64,000 nt of DNA from positions 62,001 through 126,000 of the forward strand of contig JALVFE010000030.1 of the NCBI GenBank assembly GCA_027030245.1, in the 5' to 3' direction. Below are positions 21,194-29,562 of this stretch, piece by piece. The number at the start of each line of letters is the position of its first letter. Position 1 is the stretch's first letter. The notes under the pieces were generated by a model. That model was not told the DNA's origin. It ran no database searches and was given only the letters and a program-made list of their open reading frames with translations. Source of the stretch: Melioribacteraceae bacterium. GTDB taxonomy: Bacteria > Bacteroidota > Ignavibacteria > Ignavibacteriales > Melioribacteraceae. The position numbers and the translations under genes are program-made.

Positions 21194-23784
21194 CTTTTCT
21201 CAACGGTGTTTTTTACCCGCTCTAACGTTAAGAACAATCTCAGTTTCGGATAACTTATTGAGTTAGGAAGTTTTTCTTTTAATTCTTGAATTTCCGAAAC
21301 GCCGGATTTTACAACGGAATCTATCAACTTTAACTCTTCTTCCGGAAAAAGCGTAAGGTAATTTTCGTCCGGCTCAAATTCCACTATCGATTCGATTTGA
21401 AGTGCAACCAAAGAAGAAGGCAGTTTTAAAATTTTTGCAATGTCTTCCAACTTGTATCCTTTCTTAATCAACTCCTGAGTTTGAATAAGATTTTCCGGTA
21501 ACTTTTCTTTTGTTTCTTTTTGCTTTTCGTTTTGGATATGATCTTTAATTATAAGCAGAAAATCTTCGCCGACTTTGTTATACATTCTGCCGGTAAAACC
21601 CTTGATCGATAAAATTTCCGAAGGCGTTGTAGGCTTTTTCTTTGCTATTTCTTTCAATAAATAATCCGGACAAATTAAAGCTGAAGTCTGTCCGTATTTT
21701 TGCGCAGTAAGTTTTCGTTGTTCCCGTAATTTGTTGAACAATAGTAAATGGTTTTCGTAATCTGCATTAATGTTTGCGGAATCAATCGAATTACCGTTGT
21801 CGTCGAAAAGTAAAGTTCCCGAAAGCGTTAAGTAATCGTTATCCGCAATTACTTTGTGCGAAAGCTTTAATTCATCTACGGCGCTGAAAATTTCTTGTTT
21901 GGAATAATGCGAACATCTGCCAAAAGTGGAAAATTTCCTTGCCGCTGAAACGGCGGTTTTTCCGGTTAAAATTTGAATCAATCTCGATTGTTTAATTTTC
22001 CCGGAGTTTTCGGTTAAAGTTTGAATAATTGCTTCTTTGATGAAATCCGTTTGTATTCCGGTTTGATGGTTAAGTCCTTTGCAGTTATCGCATTTACCGC
22101 AGCTGTAATTTTCCGTATCTTCCCCGAAATAATCCAAAATATACTTGAATCTGCAGCCGGAAGTATTAACGTAATTAACCACCGCATCAAGTTTTGTCAA
22201 TTCGAACTCGCGCATTTGGGAAATCTTTTCGTAATCGATGCGGAGATTTTTTGCAAGAACACGGTCGGTTGTAAGCTGAACGTTTGAATAACCCGAAGGT
22301 TTTTCGTAAAGCAAAAGTCCGAGGGAATCGAGAAACTCGAGATTTTTAACCAACTGATTTTCTTGAATATTGAGCGTTGCCGAAAAAGTTGCCGGATTGA
22401 TTTTCGTCGGATTGCGGAACACGGTTTCGCCTAAGTCGCGAATAATCAATAAAATCAAGTCTTTCAGCAGATTGTTGTGGAGCGAATCGATGTATTTACG
22501 CAAATCCGTTTTATCGTATAAAATTTTCACAAAGTGGTTTTGTTCGTAATCCGATGTATGTTTAACGTAACCGGCTTCTTCCAAAATGCTTATTGCCGAG
22601 CTGAGTAATCCGCGCGAAATTTTTTCGCTCCGCATTACGTTCATAAAATTTTTGTCAAGCGGAATTTTCTTATCGGTTGTGGTTCCCACCGCAATTTTAG
22701 CGCTGTTTGCAAGCGCGTCGTAAACAAATCTGATTTGTTCTTTCGTCGGGTGGGCAGAGTTAATAAAATGCTCTTGAATTTTAATGTCTTTGGCATCGAA
22801 CAACAAATAGGTTTCCGCATCCATCCCGTCGCGCCCGGCTCTTCCGAACTCTTGATAAAAATTTTCGATTGTGCCGGGAACGTCGTAATGAATTACGCAA
22901 CGCACGTCTTTCTTGTCGATTCCCATTCCGAAAGCGCTGGTGGCAACAATAATTTTTGTCCGCCCGCTTAAAAAATCGTCTTGAATTACCCGCCGCAGTT
23001 CCGGGGTTAACCCGGCATGGTAAAACCTGCAATCAATTTTGTGATACCGCAAAAAATCCGCCACGGCTTCCGATTTTTTTCTTGTTGCCGTGTAAATTAT
23101 TGCCGGCAGATTTTCTTCCTTCAGAATTTTCGGCAGTTGATCCCTTTTCCGGTTCGTTTTAATTACGTTCAGACTAATATTTTCCCGTTCGAATCCGTAA
23201 ACGAAAACTTTCTGGTTTTTCATTTCGAGTTGGGAAATAATATCTTCCCGCACTTGCGGCGTTGCCGTTGCCGTAAATGCCGAAATGTTCCGGAAGCCGA
23301 TGTAATTCTTGAAAAAACTTATCTTGCGGTAACTCGGTCTGAAGTTATGTCCCCATTCGCTTATGCAGTGGGCTTCGTCTATAAATAAATATTCGGGCTC
23401 GAGCGATTTTATTCTTTTTACGAATTCTATGTTTTCCAATTTTTCCGGAGAAATGTAAAGGAGTTTTATTTCCTTCCGTGAAATTTCGTTAAAAACATTT
23501 TCAATTTCCCGGAAATCAAGCGAACTGTTGATAAAACCGGAGATTTTATTTTTTACGTTTAAATTATCAACTTGGTTTTTCATTAAAGAAATCAAAGGGG
23601 AAATCACAATAGAAAAACTTTGAGAAAGCAAAGCCGGTATTTGATAACAAAGCGATTTTCCCGCACCGGTCGGCATTACCGCCAGAACGTCTTGCTTTTC
23701 GATAATCGCGGTGATTATTTCTTTTTGTCCGGGTCTGAACGACTCGTATCCGAAATATTCGTATAAAACTTTTTCCAGTTGCAT
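21190..23784 (-). CDS. recQ: ATP-dependent DNA helicase RecQ (long form)
   Basis: 3'-5' DNA helicase of 864 residues, longer than the common 600-730. Helicase motifs: MPTGAGKSLCYQIPAL (Walker A), DEAHCISEWGHNFRPSY, FTATATP, YQEFGRAGRDG. The RQC zinc site is CRFKYILDYFG...SCGKCDNC (about residues 565-590), followed by the winged helix. An HRDC-like segment (LFNKLREQRKLTAQKYG...ILSIKGFTGRMYNKVGEDFL) lies near 690-760, and a further C-terminal helix-turn-helix-like region (LIKKGYKLEDIAKILKLPSSLV) accounts for the extra length. Role: recombination and replication-fork repair. A single gene on this strand. Confidence 0.95.
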   Translation of the reverse strand: MQLEKVLYEYFGYESFRPGQKEIITAIIEKQDVLAVMPTGAGKSLCYQIPALLSQSFSIVISPLISLMKNQVDNLNVKNKISGFINSSLDFREIENVFNEISRKEIKLLYISPEKLENIEFVKRIKSLEPEYLFIDEAHCISEWGHNFRPSYRKISFFKNYIGFRNISAFTATATPQVREDIISQLEMKNQKVFVYGFERENISLNVIKTNRKRDQLPKILKEENLPAIIYTATRKKSEAVADFLRYHKIDCRFYHAGLTPELRRVIQDDFLSGRTKIIVATSAFGMGIDKKDVRCVIHYDVPGTIENFYQEFGRAGRDGMDAETYLLFDAKDIKIQEHFINSAHPTKEQIRFVYDALANSAKIAVGTTTDKKIPLDKNFMNVMRSEKISRGLLSSAISILEEAGYVKHTSDYEQNHFVKILYDKTDLRKYIDSLHNNLLKDLILLIIRDLGETVFRNPTKINPATFSATLNIQENQLVKNLEFLDSLGLLLYEKPSGYSNVQLTTDRVLAKNLRIDYEKISQMREFELTKLDAVVNYVNTSGCRFKYILDYFGEDTENYSCGKCDNCKGLNHQTGIQTDFIKEAIIQTLTENSGKIKQSRLIQILTGKTAVSAARKFSTFGRCSHYSKQEIFSAVDELKLSHKVIADNDYLTLSGTLLFDDNGNSIDSANINADYENHLLLFNKLREQRKLTAQKYGQTSALICPDYLLKEIAKKKPTTPSEILSIKGFTGRMYNKVGEDFLLIIKDHIQNEKQKETKEKLPENLIQTQELIKKGYKLEDIAKILKLPSSLVALQIESIVEFEPDENYLTLFPEEELKLIDSVVKSGVSEIQELKEKLPNSISYPKLRLFLTLERVKNTVEKS

Positions 23785-23894
23785 AGCGGTAAATTACGGG
23801 GTAAAATTGCTAAATTTTGTTAATTATCGGTATTTGGGTATTTTAACTTTCCAATTTACAAAAATATGATTCCATTTTGTGTATTTAATTTAAT

Positions 23895-24824
23895 ATGATT
23901 TCGGTTGAAATAAAAAATCTGAGCAAAGTTTTTGAGTCACGTTTCGGAAGAACAAAAGTTCAAGCGCTGAACAACGTATCGTTAAACGTGCGGAGCGGAA
24001 CCATTTACGGCTTGCTCGGACCTAACGGAGCGGGAAAAACCACGTTGATTAAAATACTTCTCGGTTCTGTTTATCCTACTTCCGGTTCCGCCAGAATATT
24101 AAACGAAGACATTGCCAATTATAAAATCCGCGCAAAAATAGGCTACTTGCCCGAAAATCATAAATTCCCGCCATTCCTTACGGGCGAAGGCGTTTTACGG
24201 CTTTTTGCGGAATTAAAAGGAGTAAACGGAAAAGATATAAACAACAAAATTGACGAACTTCTCGATTTGGTGGGAATGTTAAAATGGAAAAAGGTCAAGG
24301 TGAAAAAATATTCGAAAGGAATGATGCAGCGTTTGGGTTTGGCTCAGGCTTTGGTAAACAATCCGCAATTAATTTTTCTGGACGAACCGACCGACGGAAT
24401 CGATCCCATAGGAAGAAAGGAAATAAGGGATATTCTTATTAATCTTAAAAACGAAGGTAAAACCGTTTTTCTGAACAGCCATTTGCTTTCGGAAGTGGAG
24501 TTGGTCTGCGACAGAATTGCAATGCTGGACAAGGGAAATTTAATCCGCGAAGGAACAGTTGAAGATCTTACAACTTCGAAACAAATCTATTCGCTAAAAT
24601 TGGAGAAAGAACTTTCACCCGGATTGTTAAATGCTGAAATTTTTCACACCGGAGACGCCACTTATCAAATTAAAGTAAACGATACCGCCGAGTTAAATTC
24701 GATTATCGACGTAATCCGCGCTCATGGAATAAACATAATATCGCTGAACCCAAAGAAAACATCGTTGGAAGATTCATTTATTTCAATTATAGAAGATTCA
24801 AATAAATTAACTCAAAAGAAATGA
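23895..24824 (+). CDS. ABC transporter ATP-binding protein (ABC-2 type)
   Basis: Nucleotide-binding subunit of 309 residues: Walker A GPNGAGKTT, Q-loop region LPENHKFPPFLTGEG, signature YSKGMMQRLGLAQAL, Walker B LIFLDEPTDGIDP and the H-loop SHLLSEVE. The C-terminal ~90 residues form the small extra domain common in ABC-2 exporter ATPases. Its stop overlaps the start of the permease gene by four bases (ATGA), so the two form one exporter. Substrate not deducible; the pair resembles NosF/NosY and GldA/GldF-type systems in layout. Confidence 0.93.
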   Translation: MISVEIKNLSKVFESRFGRTKVQALNNVSLNVRSGTIYGLLGPNGAGKTTLIKILLGSVYPTSGSARILNEDIANYKIRAKIGYLPENHKFPPFLTGEGVLRLFAELKGVNGKDINNKIDELLDLVGMLKWKKVKVKKYSKGMMQRLGLAQALVNNPQLIFLDEPTDGIDPIGRKEIRDILINLKNEGKTVFLNSHLLSEVELVCDRIAMLDKGNLIREGTVEDLTTSKQIYSLKLEKELSPGLLNAEIFHTGDATYQIKVNDTAELNSIIDVIRAHGINIISLNPKKTSLEDSFISIIEDSNKLTQKK

Positions 24825-25642
24825 AAAACATTTTAATATTCACAAAACTTACCGTAAAAGAAGCGCTTTCGAGAAAGATATTTATGTTCTTTTCCGGAGT
24901 TTCGGTTTTCATATTGGTTTTGTTCGCAATTATTTTTCTCTCAACGGATTTGGAGCAAATGCTTCCGCTTTTATCGATGAGTAAAGCGGGAAACGTTAAT
25001 TTGGTTTACGAACTTGTAAAAGCAATCAAGCTTTTTATTGTTACGCCGTTGTTCGGCATCGGTTTGTTTCTTTCGGTTTTCTCGGTTGCAAGCTTTATCC
25101 CGAACATGCTCGAAAAGGGAAGCATCGAACTTCTGCTTTCCAATCCGGTTTCCCGCGCGCAAATTATTTGGGGAAAATTTTTCGGCGGTGTTTTGGTTGT
25201 TTTTTTCAATCTTGCTTTTCTTATTTTCGGACTTTGGGCGCTAATCGGTTTAAAGTTTGCCGTGTGGGAACCTTCGCTTCTCTATTCGATTTTAACGATA
25301 ACTTTTACTTTCGCAGTTTTATACGGTTTGATAATACTCGTAGGTATAATTACCCAAAGCTCAATTCTTGCCATGATGCTGACGTATTTGATTTTTCTGA
25401 TTATTTCGCCTGTGCTTAATGCGCGCGATAAATTGGCTTTGCTGATAAATAATGACTTCGTAAATAAAATTATCGATGTTTTATATTATATCTTTCCGAA
25501 AACTTCCGAACTTGCCGATATTACGGTAACCACGGCAACGGGCGGAACGATTACCGATTTTCAACCGGTAGTAACTTCGTTTCTTTTTATGATTCTCACA
25601 CTTTATATTAGTATTATTATTTTTAGTAAAAAAGATTTCTGA
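24821..25642 (+). CDS. ABC-2 type transporter permease
   Basis: Membrane partner of the preceding ATPase, 273 residues with six hydrophobic segments. The motif SIELLLSNPVSRAQIIWGKFFGG, between the second and third helices, is the typical ABC2_membrane (NosY-like) signature. A single copy would work as a homodimer with two ATPases. Four-base overlap with the ATPase gene. Substrate unknown. Confidence 0.88.
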   Translation: MKNILIFTKLTVKEALSRKIFMFFSGVSVFILVLFAIIFLSTDLEQMLPLLSMSKAGNVNLVYELVKAIKLFIVTPLFGIGLFLSVFSVASFIPNMLEKGSIELLLSNPVSRAQIIWGKFFGGVLVVFFNLAFLIFGLWALIGLKFAVWEPSLLYSILTITFTFAVLYGLIILVGIITQSSILAMMLTYLIFLIISPVLNARDKLALLINNDFVNKIIDVLYYIFPKTSELADITVTTATGGTITDFQPVVTSFLFMILTLYISIIIFSKKDF

Positions 25643-25730
25643 AAAGGCGAAAATTAGCGGAATTTTAAGGTTGTAATTTGGTATGGTTATTGAATATCTA
25701 AATTGATTTAAGAACAAAAGAGAATAAAAA

Positions 25731-26669
25731 ATGGGAAATAACGATTTAAAATTGGAAGACATATTAAAAGAATCTTCCGAAGTAAGCGAACACGAGCGGA
25801 TTGAATATGTTGCGATAATCGGCGCCGGCGTAATGGGACAGGGAATTGCCCAAACCATTGCCGGAGCCGGAATAGATGTTTGTATTATCGAAAAAGACGA
25901 AGAACATTTGGAAGCAGCCAAAAAAAGTCTTATTGCATCGATGGAACACGAAATCGAGCGTTGGTCGCTTACGGAAAGTGAAATGAAATCCATTTTAAGC
26001 CGCATTAAATGGACCGTTAATCTGGAAGAAGTTGACGAATGTGATTTGATAATTGAAGCGGTTGCCGAAGACTTCGATCTTAAAACGGAAATTTTTAAAA
26101 AGATTGACAAGATTGCCAAGCCGGATACGATTTTCATTTCCAACACATCTACTTTAAGTTTAACGAAAATTGCGGAAGTTACTTCCCGCCCCGATAAAAT
26201 AATCGGAATGCACTTTCTGAATCCTGTGCCCAAAGTTCCTTTGGTTGAGCTTGTGCGTGCGTTCGAAACGTCGGATAAAACAATGGAAATAATCAAAGGG
26301 TTTGCATCGCGTATCGGTAAAACGCCGGTTGAGGTTTACGAATATCCGGGATTTGTTACAACGCGCGCAATAGTTCCGCTGTTGAACGAAGCGATGTATA
26401 TTTTGCTCGAAGGTGTTGCAACCGCGAAGGACATCGACACGGCAATGAAGTTGGGCTACGATTTTAAAATGGGTCCGCTCGAAATGGCGGATTCTATGGG
26501 CTTGGATGAAGTTTTGGCTTGGATGGAACAACTCTGGAAAACATTGGGCGAACCGAGATACCGCCCTTGCCCGATTTTGCGAAAATTGGTGAGAGAAAGA
26601 AAGTTGGGCAAGAAAACCGGAATCGGGTTTTACGAATACGACGCCGAAGGGAAAATAATTTCAAAATAA
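25731..26669 (+). CDS. 3-hydroxyacyl-CoA dehydrogenase (3-hydroxybutyryl-CoA dehydrogenase type)
   Basis: NAD(P)-dependent enzyme of 312 residues interconverting 3-hydroxyacyl-CoA and 3-oxoacyl-CoA. A 20-residue polar extension precedes the Rossmann motif IGAGVMGQGIAQTIAGAG. The catalytic block is FISNTSTLSLTKIAE, followed by GMHFLNPVPKVPLVELVR with the active-site His; the C-terminal domain has YPGFVTTRAIVPLLNEAMY and KLGYDFKMGPLEMAD. The single-domain form without a hydratase half matches the short-chain enzyme. Ten bases separate it from ackA, suggesting an operon that links acyl-CoA metabolism with acetate and ATP formation (inference). Confidence 0.94.
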   Translation: MGNNDLKLEDILKESSEVSEHERIEYVAIIGAGVMGQGIAQTIAGAGIDVCIIEKDEEHLEAAKKSLIASMEHEIERWSLTESEMKSILSRIKWTVNLEEVDECDLIIEAVAEDFDLKTEIFKKIDKIAKPDTIFISNTSTLSLTKIAEVTSRPDKIIGMHFLNPVPKVPLVELVRAFETSDKTMEIIKGFASRIGKTPVEVYEYPGFVTTRAIVPLLNEAMYILLEGVATAKDIDTAMKLGYDFKMGPLEMADSMGLDEVLAWMEQLWKTLGEPRYRPCPILRKLVRERKLGKKTGIGFYEYDAEGKIISK

Positions 26670-26679
26670 GGGACAAAAA

Positions 26680-27885
26680 ATGAAAATTTTGGTTTTGAAT
26701 TGCGGAAGCTCATCGATTAAATATCAATTGATTGAAACCGGGAACCGTGATCTTCTTGCAAAGGGAATGATCGAACGAATCGGGATGAGCAGTGCCGTTC
26801 TTACCCATTCGCCGAAAGGGAAAGATACGATTAGAATTGTGGGTGAAATTCTCGACCATTCAATAGCTCTCGAATATGTAATTGCCGTATTGATGAGTAA
26901 AAACCACGGGGTAATAAAAGACAAAAGCGAAATCGATGCCGTCGGTCACCGCGTTGTTCACGGTGGTGAGACTTTCTCCGGCTCGGTTTTAATCACAAAC
27001 GACGTGTTGAAAGCGATTAAAGACAACATAGAATTAGCCCCGCTTCACAATCCGCCGAACATACGGGGAATAGAAGCGGCACGGAAACATTTACCAAATG
27101 TTCCGCAGTGTTGTGTTTTCGATACCGCGTTTCACGTTAAGATGCCCGTTTACGCATATCTTTACGGAATACCTTACAAACTTTACCGGCGGTATAAAAT
27201 AAGGCGTTACGGTTTTCACGGAACTTCGCACAGGTTCGTCTCGCACCGCGCCGCGGAATTAATGGGCAAACCGTATGACCAATTAAAAATAATTACGATT
27301 CACCTTGGCAACGGCGCAAGCATGGCGGCGATTAAAAACGGGCAATCGATCGATACTTCGATGGGATTTACACCTTTGGAAGGTTTGTTAATGGGAACCC
27401 GTTCGGGCGATTTGGACCCGTCGATTGTAACTTACATTATGGGAAAAGAAGGACTTTCAATCAGCGAAGTAAATACCTTGCTTAACAAACACAGCGGACT
27501 GGTTGGCATTAGCGGCGAGAGCAGCGACATGCGCGAAATTGAACAAGCGATGGAAGAAGGCGACAAAAAAGCCAAATACGCTTTCGATGTTTTTACTTAC
27601 CGTGTTAAAAAATATATCGGAGCTTACTCGGCGGCGCTCGGCGGTTTGGATGTTGTCGTGTTTACGGGCGGTATCGGCGAAAATTCGGTGAAGGTAAGAA
27701 AAGCCGTTTTAACCGGTATGGAATATTTGGGAATCGAACTCGACGAACAAGCTAACGAAACAATTAAAACGGACGGTCTGATAACCACTGAAGATTCCAA
27801 AGTTAAAGTATTCCGGATTTCGACAAACGAAGAATTGGTAATCGCTCTCGATACCGAAAAAATCGTTAAAAAATTAAAAAGTTAA
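26680..27885 (+). CDS. ackA: Acetate kinase
   Basis: Interconverts acetyl phosphate plus ADP with acetate plus ATP. 401 residues, full length. Motifs: VLNCGSSSIKYQL at the start, VGHRVVHGGETF, FHGTSHRFVSHRA, HLGNGASMAAI, DTSMGFTPLEGLLMGTRSGDLDP, and the C-terminal FTGGIGENS. The phosphotransacetylase partner is not in the window. A butyrate kinase is unlikely because the acetate-kinase-specific motifs are exact. Downstream is a 304-bp gap. Confidence 0.97.
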   Translation: MKILVLNCGSSSIKYQLIETGNRDLLAKGMIERIGMSSAVLTHSPKGKDTIRIVGEILDHSIALEYVIAVLMSKNHGVIKDKSEIDAVGHRVVHGGETFSGSVLITNDVLKAIKDNIELAPLHNPPNIRGIEAARKHLPNVPQCCVFDTAFHVKMPVYAYLYGIPYKLYRRYKIRRYGFHGTSHRFVSHRAAELMGKPYDQLKIITIHLGNGASMAAIKNGQSIDTSMGFTPLEGLLMGTRSGDLDPSIVTYIMGKEGLSISEVNTLLNKHSGLVGISGESSDMREIEQAMEEGDKKAKYAFDVFTYRVKKYIGAYSAALGGLDVVVFTGGIGENSVKVRKAVLTGMEYLGIELDEQANETIKTDGLITTEDSKVKVFRISTNEELVIALDTEKIVKKLKS

Positions 27886-28189
27886 TCCCGTTTATCCTGC
27901 AAATATTCTTTGAACCGTTTTTTTTCATTCCGGTTTATAGTTTTCAATTGAAAATTCAAATGAGACTTGATTTAATTTGTGAATTAATTTAAGTTGGGGA
28001 AGGAGAGGTTTTGTATTCCTGTTATTTGGGGGTTAATGTTTTCATGTCAAGTATATAACTTAACAGATGTAATATAAGATAGATTTTTAATAATTTTTGG
28101 CAGCAGCTTTTTATCCATATTGCGTAGTTTAAATCAGACGCAAGAAACGCTATATAATTAGGCGTATAAATTAAAAACGAGGTTAGAAA
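27886..28189 (+). promoter_or_regulatory. Intergenic region with candidate promoter/operator of the toxin-antitoxin genes
   Basis: No gene is seen in these 304 bases. Close to the antitoxin start are two small inverted repeats on a shared GCGT theme: TGCGT (28121-28125) with ACGCA (28138-28142), and ACGC (28147-28150) with GCGT (28162-28165). The second encloses TATAAT (28153-28158), which could be a -10 box; no good -35 is visible. Toxin-antitoxin operons usually repress themselves by binding such sites, so this is a plausible operator, but the arms are short and could be chance. Confidence 0.3.
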
Positions 28190-28384
28190 ATGAACACATT
28201 AGATTTGAAAATATTAGAAAGGCTCGATAAAGCCGACCAGGAAAAAATTACGTATTTTCTCAAGCTATTATTGAACAAATCAAAATATAAAAAGCTGAGA
28301 GAAGAAATATCTGTTAGACGTGTTGAAATAGCTAAAAAAAAGACTCTGAAACACGATGAAATTTGGAAGGAGCTAGATGTTTAA
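28190..28384 (+). CDS. Putative antitoxin of a RelE/ParE-type module
   Basis: A 64-residue, strongly charged, probably helical protein (LDLKILERLDKADQEKITYF..., ending KTLKHDEIWKELDV). I do not recognise its family from sequence. Its identity as an antitoxin rests on position: it lies directly upstream of, and overlaps by eight bases, a RelE/ParE-like toxin gene. The C-terminal part, with alternating charges, would be the region that wraps the toxin. A purine-rich AACGAGGTTAGAAA stretch precedes the ATG. Confidence 0.65.
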   Translation: MNTLDLKILERLDKADQEKITYFLKLLLNKSKYKKLREEISVRRVEIAKKKTLKHDEIWKELDV

Positions 28385-28631
28385 ATTAATCTACGCAAAA
28401 AGTGTTGCAAAAGATTTAAGGAAAATATCGAAACATAATCTTCCAAGAATAAAGAAAGGCATTGAGGAGTTGAAGAATTTTCCGGATATCTCTCAGATTA
28501 ATCATCTACATAATCATCCCCTTGCGGATTTTAGACTAAGAATAGGAAATTATAGAGTTTTATTTGATGTTAATTGGAAGAAAAAAGAAATCTATATTTT
28601 GAAAATCGGGCATAGAAGAGAAGTATATTAA
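28377..28631 (+). CDS. RelE/ParE-family toxin
   Basis: An 84-residue basic protein with the family pattern: LIYAKSVAKDLRKISK at the start, a helical middle, then PLADFRLRIGNYRVLFDV and ILKIGHRREVY at the end. The RxGxYRVLF strand and the terminal GHRREVY are the hallmark of RelE-type mRNA interferases, where the arginines and the last tyrosine serve catalysis. The target (ribosome-bound mRNA or gyrase) cannot be decided by eye, but the intact GHRREVY favours a RelE-type ribonuclease. Overlaps the antitoxin gene. Confidence 0.86.
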   Translation: MFKLIYAKSVAKDLRKISKHNLPRIKKGIEELKNFPDISQINHLHNHPLADFRLRIGNYRVLFDVNWKKKEIYILKIGHRREVY

Positions 28632-28734
28632 AAAAATAGACTTTCATATAACCTATCGTTCAAATAGACTATGATTCATATCAACCGTTCTCTTGCATAT
28701 TTGTCTTGCAACACCAACAAACGGGGATTGAAGT

Positions 28735-29526
28735 ATGGAACTAAATCTCGAAGGTAAAAGGGTTCTTGTAACAGCGGCAAGTTCGGGAATAGGAAAAGCG
28801 ATTGCCCGTTCGTTTTTGGAAGAAGGCGCAAATGTGGCAATCTGTTCCAGATACAAGAAAAATCTGGTTGCCGCCGCAAAAGAAATGAAGAAAAATAATT
28901 TGCCCGAACCGTTTTGGGTTGTGTGCAACATTAATAAAAAAGCTGACATTGAAAACACGGTGAACGTCGTAAATAAAGAATTCGGCGGAATCGATATTCT
29001 GGTAAACAATTGTGGCGGACCGGAACCCGGTTATTTCGAAGATTTAAATGATAAAAAATGGCAAGACGCTTTCGATCAAGTTTTGATGAGCGCAATTCGG
29101 TTTACGCGGTTGGCGCTGCTGAATATGATTGCACAAGAATGGGGAAGGATAATTAACATTACGTCAATTTCGGTTAAACAACCGATTGATAATTTGATTT
29201 TGTCCAATTCGTTAAGAAGCGGACTTACCGCAATGGCGAAAACATTAAGCAACGAGGTCGGGAAATATAACATTACGGTAAACAACGTTGCGCCGGGTTA
29301 CACGTTAACCCCAAGATTGTACGAACTTGCATTTGCCCGTGCGAAAGAATCGGGAGTAACTCACGAGGATGTTTTGGTTTCCATGGCAAGCGAAGTCCCG
29401 GTGAACAGATTAGGCAGACCCGACGAAATAGCCGACGTAGTTACGTTTCTTGCTTCGGACCGTGCGGGTTATATAACCGGTACAACCATACCCGTGGACG
29501 GCGGAGCGGTTAAATCGCCGTTGTAA
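28735..29526 (+). CDS. SDR-family oxidoreductase with atypical active site
   Basis: A short-chain dehydrogenase fold of 263 residues: VLVTAASSGIGKAIARSF for nucleotide binding, LVNNCGGP, INITSISVKQP, NNVAPGYTLTPR and the C-terminal YITGTTIPVDGGAV. The usual catalytic Y-x-x-x-K is missing; the corresponding segment reads LILSNSLRSGL. This pattern (PxxNLxLSNxxRAGL) is known in a group of FabG-like proteins noted for an imperfect catalytic tetrad, so the loss is a family trait rather than a mutation here. The reaction is unknown. It precedes the FAD dehydrogenase gene by 36 bases and may be cotranscribed with it. Confidence 0.88.
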   Translation: MELNLEGKRVLVTAASSGIGKAIARSFLEEGANVAICSRYKKNLVAAAKEMKKNNLPEPFWVVCNINKKADIENTVNVVNKEFGGIDILVNNCGGPEPGYFEDLNDKKWQDAFDQVLMSAIRFTRLALLNMIAQEWGRIINITSISVKQPIDNLILSNSLRSGLTAMAKTLSNEVGKYNITVNNVAPGYTLTPRLYELAFARAKESGVTHEDVLVSMASEVPVNRLGRPDEIADVVTFLASDRAGYITGTTIPVDGGAVKSPL

Positions 29527-29562
29527 AATAAAATATTTCCTCATAAATAGAGGACACGAAAA

